Below are positions 1-8,374 of a stretch of 64,000 nt of DNA, piece after piece. Source of the DNA: Bacillota bacterium. Lineage in GTDB: Bacteria; Bacillota; Clostridia; Lachnospirales; Lachnospiraceae. Position numbers and translations under genes: made by a program. How positions within the stretch are numbered: position 1 is the first letter of the stretch; the number at the start of each line of letters is the position of its first letter. The stretch lies in NCBI GenBank assembly GCA_023439125.1, contig JAEXOU010000011.1:71023-135022 (forward strand). Direction: 5' to 3'. The notes under the pieces were generated by a model. That model was not told where the DNA came from, did not search any database, and saw only the letters and a program-made list of their open reading frames with translations.

Positions 1-758
1 GCTTCTAATTCTACCTCAACGCTATGAGAAGCACATGGGGACCAGCCATCTGCAACAGAATTCGTTGATTGTCCGTTCTTAACAGCTTTTGGATTTTCAA
101 ATCCATTATATGTTCCAATGAAACTTTCACGATCAGAGTCAAAACCTACAATTGGTGAGTTAACAGAGAAGAATGCATAATGATCACGACGCTCTTTATA
201 CTCTGTTTTATGATAAATAACAGAACCTTTAATCTCAACTTCTCCAGTATTAAAATTACGTTGGAAATTGGAAGAATCATCTGCTGCATTCCATAAACAC
301 CACTCGATGAACGAAAACAATTTCACTGTCTTTTTTGCACCTGTCGTGTTGGTTATAGTAACTTTATGTACTTCACCATTATAGTTTAATGGTACAAAGT
401 AAACAACTTTCGTCTCAATTCCATTTCTCTTCCCACGGATTGTTGTATAACCCATACCATGGCGGCATTCATATTCTTCGAGCTCCTTCTTCGCTGGTGC
501 CCAGCCTGGTGACCAAAAATCTCCATCATCATATAAATAATAATATCGTCCACCACCTAAATCCAAAGGAACGTTATTATAGCGATATCTTGTGATTCTC
601 CGCAGTTTCGCATCTTTATAAAAACTATATCCTCCTGCAGTATTAGAAATTAGTGAAAAGAATGCTTGTGAACCTAGGTAATTAATCCAAGGATATGGTG
701 TTTCAGGAGTGGTAATGACATATTCTTTGTTATTGTCATCAAAATAACCAAATTTCAT
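1..758 (-). CDS. Cellobiose phosphorylase (GH94), N-terminal part
   Basis: The gene runs off the left edge; the first 252 residues are visible and the family usually has about 810. The start MKFGYFDDNNKEYVITTP and the run TPYPWINYLG...FSLISNTAGGYSFYKDA followed by RRITRYRYNNVP are typical of the N-terminal beta-sandwich of GH94 cellobiose phosphorylases. These cytoplasmic enzymes split cellobiose with phosphate into glucose 1-phosphate and glucose, which saves ATP when growing on cellulose. The start ATG at 758 has AGGAAG just upstream. The catalytic aspartate and phosphate site lie in the missing part, so cellodextrin or other disaccharide specificity cannot be excluded. Confidence 0.87.
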   Translation of the reverse strand, partial: MKFGYFDDNNKEYVITTPETPYPWINYLGSQAFFSLISNTAGGYSFYKDAKLRRITRYRYNNVPLDLGGGRYYYLYDDGDFWSPGWAPAKKELEEYECRHGMGYTTIRGKRNGIETKVVYFVPLNYNGEVHKVTITNTTGAKKTVKLFSFIEWCLWNAADDSSNFQRNFNTGEVEIKGSVIYHKTEYKERRDHYAFFSVNSPIVGFDSDRESFIGTYNGFENPKAVKNGQSTNSVADGWSPCASHSVEVELE

Positions 759-794
759 ATTGTTCTTCCTTTCTATCATAATTATATACTAATA

Positions 795-806
795 TAAAAC
801 GTTTTA
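795..806. promoter_or_regulatory. Palindrome with central CG, candidate LacI-family or CcpA operator
   Basis: TAAAACGTTTTA is a perfect 12-bp palindrome with a central CG, as in LacI/CcpA-type operators. It lies about 20 bp downstream of the -10 box proposed for the cellobiose phosphorylase gene, where a bound repressor could block transcription. The role is inferred from position and symmetry only; the match to the cre consensus is partial. Confidence 0.35.
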
Positions 807-826
807 GTAAATTGACTTATAACCCC

Positions 827-855
827 ATTATATACTATAAAGTAAGCTTTCACAA
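827..855 (-). promoter_or_regulatory. SigA-type promoter for the cellobiose phosphorylase gene
   Basis: On the minus strand a -10 box TATAAT (832-827) follows a -35-like TTGTGA (855-850) with a 17-bp spacer. It points into the GH94 gene starting at 758. Confidence 0.5.
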
Positions 856-1035
856 GCACACTAATCCACAAAATCATGAATAAATCCTTGTGAAAAGTAT
901 ACGAATTCTGTGCGAAACTTTCGTCATTTCTCACTAAGTACTTACGTTATCTAACGAAATTATTTCGTACCATAAATTTACACATTTTTCTAAATCCAAT
1001 TATAGGTTAAAATGGATTTTTATATAATTTTTATA

Positions 1036-1064
1036 TTGACAACTAAATTCAGATGTTGTACCAT
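1036..1064 (+). promoter_or_regulatory. Probable promoter of the uracil permease gene
   Basis: A perfect -35 TTGACA at 1036-1041 is followed after 17 bp by TACCAT (1059-1064); CATAAT at 1062-1067 is an alternative -10. It leaves a leader of about 200 nt before the permease start, which holds the attenuator-like hairpin described separately. Confidence 0.5.
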
Positions 1065-1147
1065 AATTTCAGTTAGGTAACTAATAGGATAAATGAATCG
1101 ATTAGGAGAACTTTATGAAATACATAGCATATCAAATATACAAAACG

Positions 1148-1185
1148 AGTCTTTCATTGTAGATAATGAATAGACTTATTTTTTT
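1148..1185 (+). terminator. Terminator hairpin inside the permease leader (candidate attenuator)
   Basis: AGTCT plus TTCATT pairs with AATGAA plus AGACT around the loop GTAGAT, with one bulged T, and a run of seven T follows directly. It lies between the probable promoter at 1036 and the permease start at 1270, so it could stop transcription before the gene. No classic PyrR-binding motif is visible, so the signal is unknown. Confidence 0.5.
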
Positions 1186-1209
1186 GTCATCATATACTTA
1201 CGGTTGCGA

Positions 1210-1241
1210 CCAAGAATGGATGTGTACACATGCAATCTTGG
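1210..1241. repeat. Near-perfect 32-bp palindrome before the permease ribosome binding site
   Basis: CCAAGA...TCTTGG encloses the perfect core ATGTGTACACAT; 14 of 16 positions of each arm are complementary. It ends 16 nt before the GGAGG of the permease gene. It may be a protein operator or an RNA hairpin that affects translation. Confidence 0.6.
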
Positions 1242-1269
1242 ATCAAAATAAAATATGGAGGATAAAACA

Positions 1270-2598
1270 ATGAGTAAACAGAAATTAGCCATTGGCGAAG
1301 AAGGTATCTATGATGCCACCAAACTAGGTGTACCAAAGATGTTATTGCTTGGGCTACAACATGCTTTTGCGATGTTTGGTGCTACTGTCCTTGTACCAAT
1401 CTTAACTGGTCTTAGTGTCTCTACTACCCTTTTAATGGCTGGACTAGGAACACTCCTTTTTCACATCATAACCAAAGGAAAAGTACCAGCATTTTTAGGG
1501 TCATCCTTTGCCTTTTTAGGTGGATATGCCGCTGTGGCACCATTAGGACTGAATAATGAACCTAATCTTGAGATGCTTCCTTATGCTTGTGGCGGTGTCT
1601 TTGTAGCTGGCTTTGTTTATCTAGTATTAGCTGCATTCATTAAGTTTTTCGGAGTTCGGAAAGTAATGAGATTCTTCCCACCTGTTGTAACCGGACCTAT
1701 AATAATTTCAATTGGTCTTATCTTAGCACCTTCTGCTATCAATAACTGTAATACAAACTGGTTACTTGCAATTATTGCTTTAGGTGTGATCATAATATGT
1801 AACATTTTTGGTAAAGGTATGATTAAAATAGTGCCAATTATGTTAGGTATCGTAGTTTCCTATATTGTAGCATTATGTATTGGGGCTATAGATTTTACAC
1901 CTGTAAAAGAAGCAAGTTTAGTTGGGCTTCCAATTAGTACGGATTCATTTATGAAATTCTCACTAAGTTCTATTATCTCTATTGTTCCTATCTCACTTGC
2001 AACTATGATGGAACATATTGGTGATATCTCTGCAATTAGTGCAACAACAGGAAAAAATTATATGCAAACTCCTGGTTTACACCGTACTCTTATCGGAGAT
2101 GGTTTAGCTACTAGCTTTTCTGCTGCTTTCGGTGGACCAGCCAATACTACTTATGGAGAAAATACTGGTGTACTCGCATTAACCAAAGTTTATGATCCAA
2201 AAGTTATGCAAATTGCAGCTTTATTTGCGGTTATTTTATCTTTCTTCCCTAAGTTCGCTGTTATTATTAATACAATCCCACCTGCAATCATCGGTGGTGT
2301 TTCTTTAATCCTATATGGAATGATTTCTTCCATCGGTATCCGTAATGTTGTTGAAAATCATATTGATTTTACAAAAAGTCGTAACTTAATCATTGCTGCG
2401 GTCATCTTAGGTTGTGCTTTAGGCTTTAATGGAAGTGCAGCTGGTGCACTTGTATTAACCTTTGGAAAACAAACAATCGAGTTATCTGGACTTGCTGTTG
2501 CTGCAATTGCAGGTATTCTCTTAAATGCGATTCTTCCTGGTAATGATTATGTATTTGAAACTGACGATAAACATGATGAACTTACTTTTAAAGTTTGA
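1270..2598 (+). CDS. Uracil/xanthine permease (NCS2 family)
   Basis: A 442-residue membrane protein of the nucleobase:cation symporter 2 family (UraA/PyrP/PbuX group), which imports uracil or xanthine with protons. It has about 12 to 14 hydrophobic segments, the early block GLQHAFAMFGATVLVPILTG, the conserved glutamate region MMEHIGDISAIS near residue 240 and the block GDGLATSFSAAFGGPANTTYGENTGV, all typical of the family. The ATG at 1255 overlaps the ribosome binding site GGAGG, so the start is placed at the ATG at 1270. The gene stands alone between a leader with a terminator-like hairpin and a strong terminator. UraA-like spacing suggests uracil, but the substrate is not certain. Confidence 0.9.
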   Translation: MSKQKLAIGEEGIYDATKLGVPKMLLLGLQHAFAMFGATVLVPILTGLSVSTTLLMAGLGTLLFHIITKGKVPAFLGSSFAFLGGYAAVAPLGLNNEPNLEMLPYACGGVFVAGFVYLVLAAFIKFFGVRKVMRFFPPVVTGPIIISIGLILAPSAINNCNTNWLLAIIALGVIIICNIFGKGMIKIVPIMLGIVVSYIVALCIGAIDFTPVKEASLVGLPISTDSFMKFSLSSIISIVPISLATMMEHIGDISAISATTGKNYMQTPGLHRTLIGDGLATSFSAAFGGPANTTYGENTGVLALTKVYDPKVMQIAALFAVILSFFPKFAVIINTIPPAIIGGVSLILYGMISSIGIRNVVENHIDFTKSRNLIIAAVILGCALGFNGSAAGALVLTFGKQTIELSGLAVAAIAGILLNAILPGNDYVFETDDKHDELTFKV

Positions 2599-2625
2599 TT
2601 CTTGCGGTTAACAACTCACATATTG

Positions 2626-2665
2626 TCTGCCAACTAGGATAATTTAAAGTTGGCAGGCTTTTTTT
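2626..2665 (+). terminator. Rho-independent terminator of the permease gene
   Basis: CTGCCAACT (2627-2635) pairs perfectly with AGTTGGCAG (2648-2656), followed by GC and seven T. Confidence 0.9.
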
Positions 2666-2688
2666 AATCATTTTCTAACGCTATTTTA

Positions 2689-2717
2689 TTGACAATCTAA
2701 CCCATATTTACTATAAT
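2689..2717 (+). promoter_or_regulatory. Perfect SigA promoter
   Basis: TTGACA (2689-2694), 17-bp spacer, TATAAT (2712-2717), 40 bp before the start of the anchored protein gene at 2758. Confidence 0.85.
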
Positions 2718-2757
2718 TTGCTTAGCTTAATTGAAAGCAAAATAAGGAGGATGTAAA

Positions 2758-4344
2758 ATGTCAGATTTTAATGGTAATAATTATATACCACCAGAACCAA
2801 CAATTCCCACAATAGATAATCCTGAGTTTGAAGTGCCACCTCAGCCAGCTCAGTTCGAGCAACCAATGTATTTTCAACAACCAGTAAACTTAACCAATGG
2901 AATGCCACCAAAGAAAAGTAAGAAAAAGTTAGTAGCAATAATATCAACTATAATTGGTGTAGCTGCTTGTGCATGTGTTGCAATCTTTGCTGGTCCTAAG
3001 ATTATCGATGCATTATCCAATTCATCAAAAGAAGCACCTATGGATCGTTTAAAAAGCTCCTTTGAATCTCTCTCAAAAGAACTTTCCGAATCCGAAACCA
3101 ATACCGAAACAACTGTTTTAAAGAACTTTAATACAAAGTTGAATATGAACTTGAGTTTAAGTGATAATGTTGTTAGTATGCTTTCTCCAACTGCTGTAGG
3201 TCTCAAGGATACAACCATTGTATTAGATGCAACTAATTACGAAAATCAAGGCTATTTTAACCTTAATTTATCAACTCCTACTGCGAAAGCTGTCACTTTA
3301 AATGGTTATGTTAATTTAGATGATCCGAATTTATATTTACAGATTCCCGAATTATCTGAATCTTATTTTTCAACACCGATAGAACTTACAGGTAGTACGT
3401 TAAACGAGGTTCCTCAAACTCCTCAGGTTTCAGGTAAAGAGCTTGCCAAGCTACTTGATGATGAAGTAAATACTTTTTTTAACGCTACTGAAGAAGTAAA
3501 AATTGAGGAAGATGTTAAGGTTAAGGTAAATGATGTTTCATCTGAGTATGATAAGATTATTATTTCTATGAATGGTACTGAGTTTGGTAATACAATTTAT
3601 AGCTGCTATGAGAGACTTACTCAAGAAAACTTTGTAAAAGAATTTATTACTGCATATAGTGCAAATAGCGATTTATCAATTGATGAAACACTTGCCGAGA
3701 TAAAAAAATGGGCTGACACGAATACTACTGGTGCAACTTTTGAATTCTATCTAAATGACGATAATGAAATAAAAGGTTTAGTTATATTACCAGAGAGTAC
3801 CGGAAGTACTAGAAAAATATGTTTTATGACTGCTACCGATGATAGCACAGCATTTGAATTCTATGCAAGTGAAGATGACGTCAAATTATTCTTAGTAGAT
3901 GGAACATCTGAAAAAAGCAAAGATGCTTATTCAGGTAATGTAAAGATTACTACCTATGAAAATGGTATTGCTGGTAATACGATTGAACTTCAATTTAACG
4001 ATGTTAAGAGTGATAAGGACTCCTTCAAAGGCTCCTTTACATTAGCAGGTTCTGCATTAAGTGGATTTTCTATCACACTAGATGCTGATACGAAACAAAC
4101 GGAAGGAAACCTTACATTGAGTGTTGACATGGCATCAATGAATATGGGTACTCTTTCAATTGATTTTGCAAAAACCGATGTGACTTCTTGTCCAACATTA
4201 CCTGCAGATGCTGTAGTATTTGATACTGAGACTCAACAAGAAGAATTTATGGCTACTGCAGATATCATGGGCTTCATAACAAATTTCTATAATGCTACAG
4301 GTATTGACTTAACTACTTTACTCGGTGATGATACGATATATTAA
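2758..4344 (+). CDS. Membrane-anchored protein of unknown function
   Basis: I do not recognise a characterised family. The 528-residue protein has a proline/glutamine-rich cytoplasmic start (residues 1-50), a lysine cluster PPKKSKKK, one membrane segment at about 58-79 and a long outside part. The outside part is rich in Ser, Thr and Asp and is probably a beta-rich domain that begins with a short charged helix (about 95-125). There is no sortase motif or catalytic signature. The start ATG follows AAGGAGG. Its perfect consensus promoter suggests steady, high expression. It resembles proteins with a zinc-ribbon or proline-rich head, one membrane helix and a DUF-type ectodomain that are common in Lachnospiraceae, but this is from memory. 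Confidence 0.75.
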   Translation: MSDFNGNNYIPPEPTIPTIDNPEFEVPPQPAQFEQPMYFQQPVNLTNGMPPKKSKKKLVAIISTIIGVAACACVAIFAGPKIIDALSNSSKEAPMDRLKSSFESLSKELSESETNTETTVLKNFNTKLNMNLSLSDNVVSMLSPTAVGLKDTTIVLDATNYENQGYFNLNLSTPTAKAVTLNGYVNLDDPNLYLQIPELSESYFSTPIELTGSTLNEVPQTPQVSGKELAKLLDDEVNTFFNATEEVKIEEDVKVKVNDVSSEYDKIIISMNGTEFGNTIYSCYERLTQENFVKEFITAYSANSDLSIDETLAEIKKWADTNTTGATFEFYLNDDNEIKGLVILPESTGSTRKICFMTATDDSTAFEFYASEDDVKLFLVDGTSEKSKDAYSGNVKITTYENGIAGNTIELQFNDVKSDKDSFKGSFTLAGSALSGFSITLDADTKQTEGNLTLSVDMASMNMGTLSIDFAKTDVTSCPTLPADAVVFDTETQQEEFMATADIMGFITNFYNATGIDLTTLLGDDTIY

Positions 4345-4390
4345 TAATCGTCCTATATGAACACTGAAAGATATTATCGTAATGAATAAA

Positions 4391-4437
4391 AGAATGAAGG
4401 GTGATGGTATTTTTAAAATACCATCACCCTTCATTCT
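4391..4437. terminator. Perfect 23-bp inverted repeat, terminator-like
   Basis: The arms 4391-4413 and 4415-4437 are perfectly complementary around one central T, which gives a very stable hairpin downstream of the 2758-4344 gene. No pure T run follows; the right arm runs into tandem TTCATTC copies. It may stop transcription or protect the RNA 3' end. Confidence 0.7.
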
Positions 4438-4629
4438 TCATTCTTCATTCACACTACTATTCGTGCAAACATCACCTTTTTTAGTGTTTTCCTATATCAA
4501 CTTATTTCTTTGATTCTCTTTTTTTCCTTACTTATATAAATTTACTAATTTTTTATACTTTATTTCTTTTTTTTCATTGTTTCATGTGCTAAACTGTTAC
4601 TAATTACAATGAAAGAAGGAAGGTATCCT

Positions 4630-5910
4630 ATGGCACCTAGAACACCTAAGGTAACGCGACTTGATGACAATGCTGAGATATACAAGCGCCGCGAAGCTAA
4701 AAGTGAACGTGAAAAATTGAGTGAATTAAGTTTCACAGGTAAGGTTCAATACATAAAAAACTATTATTTGCCTAAATTTTTAGCTAGTATGGTTATTATT
4801 GGTATGATTGCATGGATTCTTGTTACCGTATTAAGACCCAAAAAAGAAGATGTATTAAATGTAGCAATGATTAATTATCCTATTGAATTAGAATACATTG
4901 ATCAGATGACATCTGATATGAACGAAGCCCTTAATGTTGATTTAGAAACTCAAAGAGTTTTTTTTGATACAGGATATGATTTGTTAAATGATGATATTGC
5001 TTCACTTGAGAAAATAAGTACATACCTCTTTGCAGGTGAGATTGATGTATTTATTGCACCAGAATCGGAATTCTTAAAATATGCGTTCTCTAATGCACTG
5101 ACTCCTCTCGATGACACAATCCTTCCAGAAGAACATATGAAAGCGTTAGAGGATGAAGGTAGACTGTTTAAATGTAAAACGAGATTAGATGATGAAGAGC
5201 TTCCTCAAGATGCCTTGGGGCCAGAGGGTATCTTTGGTATTTACATTCAGGATTTACCTATGTTTGAATACTTTACGAAAGAAAGTATCCAAAGTAATCC
5301 TCCAGTGATAGGAATTATCTTAACTGGGAAGAACCAAGAAAATTCTGCTGAATTTATAAAATATCTATTGAATAAGAGTAATAGTATTTTGAATGTCGCA
5401 ATGATTGACTTCCCAATTGAATCTACCTACATTGATCAGATGACTTCTGATATGCATGAGATTCTTAAAGTTAATGATGAACCAAAAAAAGTGTTTTTTG
5501 ATACTAAATATGACCTTAGTAAAGAATCACAGGAGAAACTTCTAAACTACCTCAATACAACAGGAATTGATGTATTTATCGCACCTGAATCGGAGTTTTT
5601 AAAATATTCTTTTGCTAATGCGATGACTCCTCTTACCGAGCTTTTACCATCTGATTTACTCGATACATTATCATCTGATAAACTATTTAGTTGTAAAACG
5701 AGATTAGATGATGAAGAGCTTCCAGAAGATGCACAAGGCCCAGAAGGTACTTATGGTATTTACATTCAAGATTTACCTATGTTTGAATACTTAACTCCAG
5801 AAAGTATACAGAACGATCCCCCAGTTATCGGAGTAACCATAAGCGGAAGAAATCAAGAAAATTCTGTAGAATATATACGATATCTACTAAGTTTGACTAG
5901 TGAGAAATAA
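4630..5910 (+). CDS. Membrane-anchored protein with two tandem copies of an unknown domain
   Basis: A 426-residue protein that I do not recognise. It has a charged cytoplasmic head (1-45), one membrane segment (about 50-68) and two copies of a domain of about 170 residues (about 76-247 and 254-424). Both copies begin LNVAMI, share TYIDQMTSDM-like, DVFIAPESEFLKY, CKTRLDDEELP and GIYIQDLPMFEY blocks, and end in NQENS.E.I.YLL. IAPESEFLKY followed by a predicted small loop is reminiscent of a periplasmic-binding-like fold, which is inference. The upstream ATG at 4609 overlaps the ribosome binding site AAGGAAGG, so the start is set at 4630. The two copies are also similar at DNA level, which indicates a fairly recent duplication. 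Confidence 0.75.
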   Translation: MAPRTPKVTRLDDNAEIYKRREAKSEREKLSELSFTGKVQYIKNYYLPKFLASMVIIGMIAWILVTVLRPKKEDVLNVAMINYPIELEYIDQMTSDMNEALNVDLETQRVFFDTGYDLLNDDIASLEKISTYLFAGEIDVFIAPESEFLKYAFSNALTPLDDTILPEEHMKALEDEGRLFKCKTRLDDEELPQDALGPEGIFGIYIQDLPMFEYFTKESIQSNPPVIGIILTGKNQENSAEFIKYLLNKSNSILNVAMIDFPIESTYIDQMTSDMHEILKVNDEPKKVFFDTKYDLSKESQEKLLNYLNTTGIDVFIAPESEFLKYSFANAMTPLTELLPSDLLDTLSSDKLFSCKTRLDDEELPEDAQGPEGTYGIYIQDLPMFEYLTPESIQNDPPVIGVTISGRNQENSVEYIRYLLSLTSEK

Positions 5911-6000
5911 TATTATCAGTATATCAATAAATTTGATTAATCATCTCGCACGTAAATAGACTTGCTGAGTATGGGATGGCCAACATACCTGAATCGTTAT

Positions 6001-6038
6001 AAAAAAGTGCTGTCGCTTGTGTGCGACAGCACTTTTTA
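6001..6038. terminator. Bidirectional terminator between convergent genes
   Basis: AGTGCTGTCGC (6006-6016) pairs with GCGACAGCACT (6023-6033). A run of A precedes and a run of T follows, so it serves both the plus-strand gene ending at 5910 and asd ending at 6043. Confidence 0.92.
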
Positions 6039-6042
6039 TTAC

Positions 6043-7125
6043 TTATTTTGCTGTAATATATCCTAACTTCATAAGAAGCTCTGCGTTTAAAACTGCACCA
6101 CCTGCAGCACCACGTAATGTGTTATGAGATAAGCCTACAAACTTGTAATCAAATACTTTATCCTCACGAAGACGTCCAAGGCATATACCCATACCATTTT
6201 CATAATTACGATCAAGATTAGCTTGTGGTCTGTTATCCTCTTCAAAATACTTAATGAATTGCTTTGGAGCACTAGGAAGATCAAACTCCTGAGGAAGTCC
6301 CTTATAGTCTGCCCATGCCTTCAAAATTTGTTCTTTTGTAGGCTTCTTGTCAAAGCTAACAAAGACTGCTGCTGTATGTCCATCAGATACTGGAACACGA
6401 ATACATTGTGTTGTAATAACTGGTGTTTCTGCCTTTACGATCTCACCATTCTCAACCCTACCCCAAATACGAAGTGGTTCTTGTTCACTTTTTTCTTCTT
6501 CTCCTCCAATAAATGGAATTACATTGTCAATCATCTCTGGCCAGTCTTTGAATGTTTTACCAGCACCTGAAATAGCCTGGTATGTAGTAGCTACAACAAC
6601 CTTAGGTCCGAACTCTTTTAATGCATGCAAAGCTGGAGCATAACTTTGAATGGAGCAATTTGGTTTTACAGCTATGAAGCCTTTCGTAGTTCCAAGACGC
6701 TTTCTCTGACTTGCAATAACCTCAAAATGCTCTGGATTAATTTCAGGTACAACCATTGGGACATCAGGAGTCCAACGATGAGCACTATTGTTGGATACAA
6801 CAGGAGTTTCTGTCTTTGCATAAGCTTCCTCAATTGCCTTAATCTCTTCTTTTGTCATATCAACTGCACTAAACACAAAATCAACCTTCTCAGCTACTGC
6901 TTCAACTTCATTTACATTCAATACAACCATTTTCTTAACGGCTTCTGGCATTGGTGAGCTCATCTTCCAACGATCTCCCACTGCATCTTCATATGACTTT
7001 CCAGCGCTTCTAGGACTAGCGGCAACCACTACAACCTCAAACCATGGATGATTTTCAAGAAGTGAAATAAATCTTTGGCCTACCATTCCAGTTGCACCTA
7101 AAATACCAACTCTTAATTTACTCAT
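6043..7125 (-). CDS. asd: Aspartate-semialdehyde dehydrogenase
   Basis: The enzyme reduces aspartyl phosphate with NADPH to aspartate semialdehyde, the branch point to lysine/diaminopimelate, threonine and methionine. At 360 residues, with GATGMVGQRFI for nucleotide binding near the N-terminus and the catalytic cysteine in KPNCSIQ (about residue 155), it belongs to the archaeal/fungal-type branch of the family. The block SGAGKTFKDWPEMIDN and a conserved histidine in SDGHTAAV also fit. A longer frame opens at 7206, but the ATG at 7125 has GGGAGG eight bases upstream and directly begins the Rossmann fold. It appears to be a single gene. Confidence 0.95.
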   Translation of the reverse strand: MSKLRVGILGATGMVGQRFISLLENHPWFEVVVVAASPRSAGKSYEDAVGDRWKMSSPMPEAVKKMVVLNVNEVEAVAEKVDFVFSAVDMTKEEIKAIEEAYAKTETPVVSNNSAHRWTPDVPMVVPEINPEHFEVIASQRKRLGTTKGFIAVKPNCSIQSYAPALHALKEFGPKVVVATTYQAISGAGKTFKDWPEMIDNVIPFIGGEEEKSEQEPLRIWGRVENGEIVKAETPVITTQCIRVPVSDGHTAAVFVSFDKKPTKEQILKAWADYKGLPQEFDLPSAPKQFIKYFEEDNRPQANLDRNYENGMGICLGRLREDKVFDYKFVGLSHNTLRGAAGGAVLNAELLMKLGYITAK

Positions 7126-7325
7126 AACGTGCCTCCCTATTCTCCTTAATTCAATTTGACACAATTCGCGTACACAATTTAGTTTTTGTATTTGTATGGC
7201 GAACATTTGTCTTTCTGTTGAATATACTATACCATTTGCTTCGAAAAATCAACTATATTATTCCATTATCGATAATTTTGTTAAATATGTCTATCTAAAC
7301 GCATTCCAGAATAAACCTTTTGTAA

Positions 7326-8300
7326 CTATTTCAGTACCATTTCTCGATACTCATTCATTAATGATACTAATTGGTCATATGATTCTACCTCATTCACACG
7401 GCTACGCAAACGTGTTGAACAAGGATATCCGTGGGTGTACCAAGCTACATGCTTTCGCATCTCGTGAATAGCAGTATACTCACCTTTATACTCAATTGCC
7501 ATACGAGCATGACGTAAAATCATTGCTATTACATCTTCCAATGTTGGCTTTTCTTCTAATCGGCCATCCTTTAGATACGTATTGATTTGATGAAACAGCC
7601 AAGGATTGCCTCGAACTCCGCGAGCTATCATAACTGCATCACATCCCGTCATTTCAATAATCTTTAATACATCCTGTGGTGATTCCACGTCACCATTTCC
7701 AATTACCGGAATGTTTACTGCTTCTTTCACCTGACGTATTATATCCCAGTCTGCTTTTCCAGAATAATACTGTTCACGTGATCTTCCATGAATTGCAACT
7801 GCTGCCCCACCACTCTGCTCAATCACTTTGGCGACCTCAACAGCATTAACTGTATCTTCTGTAAATCCTTTACGAATCTTTACTGTAACAGGCTTTAGTA
7901 TTGCTTTGGATATTGCCGATACGATTTCACCAATACGTTTTGGATTTTTCATTAAGGCAGAACCCTCTCCATTATTCACTACTTTAGGAACTGGACATCC
8001 CATATTGATATCAAGAATATCAAAATTTCTCTCTTCAATACGTTTCGCCATCTCACTCATAATATAGGGATCTTCACCAAATAATTGTAAAGCTACAGGG
8101 CGTTCCTCCTCTTTTACTTCCAATAAAACCCCTGTATTCTTGTTTTCATAATAAATACCTTTTGCACTTACCATTTCAGTATAAATAAGGCCTGCACCTT
8201 GCTCTTTGCAAAGTAAACGAAATGGCAGGTCAGTTACTCCTGCCATTGGTCCTAAAACTAATTTATTATCAATTTGAACATTTCCAATTTTAAAACTCAT
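7326..8300 (-). CDS. dusB: tRNA-dihydrouridine synthase
   Basis: A flavin enzyme of 324 residues that reduces uridines in the tRNA D-loop. The TIM barrel starts with LGPMAGVTDLPFR, the active-site cysteine lies in DINMGCPVPKV (about residue 100), and VTVKIRKGF and GNGDV are FMN/phosphate-binding strands. Length and motifs fit the DusB branch. The start ATG has AAAGGA upstream. It is the last gene of a minus-strand group with the pantothenate kinase gene coaX 74 bp upstream; dus and coaX also occur as neighbours in other Firmicutes. Confidence 0.94.
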   Translation of the reverse strand: MSFKIGNVQIDNKLVLGPMAGVTDLPFRLLCKEQGAGLIYTEMVSAKGIYYENKNTGVLLEVKEEERPVALQLFGEDPYIMSEMAKRIEERNFDILDINMGCPVPKVVNNGEGSALMKNPKRIGEIVSAISKAILKPVTVKIRKGFTEDTVNAVEVAKVIEQSGGAAVAIHGRSREQYYSGKADWDIIRQVKEAVNIPVIGNGDVESPQDVLKIIEMTGCDAVMIARGVRGNPWLFHQINTYLKDGRLEEKPTLEDVIAMILRHARMAIEYKGEYTAIHEMRKHVAWYTHGYPCSTRLRSRVNEVESYDQLVSLMNEYREMVLK

Positions 8301-8374
8301 ACAAATCCTTTCCTTAAAACTTGAATGGAAACTTAAACGTCATTTACTTAGGTTTTCTTTTTATTCATTTAATT

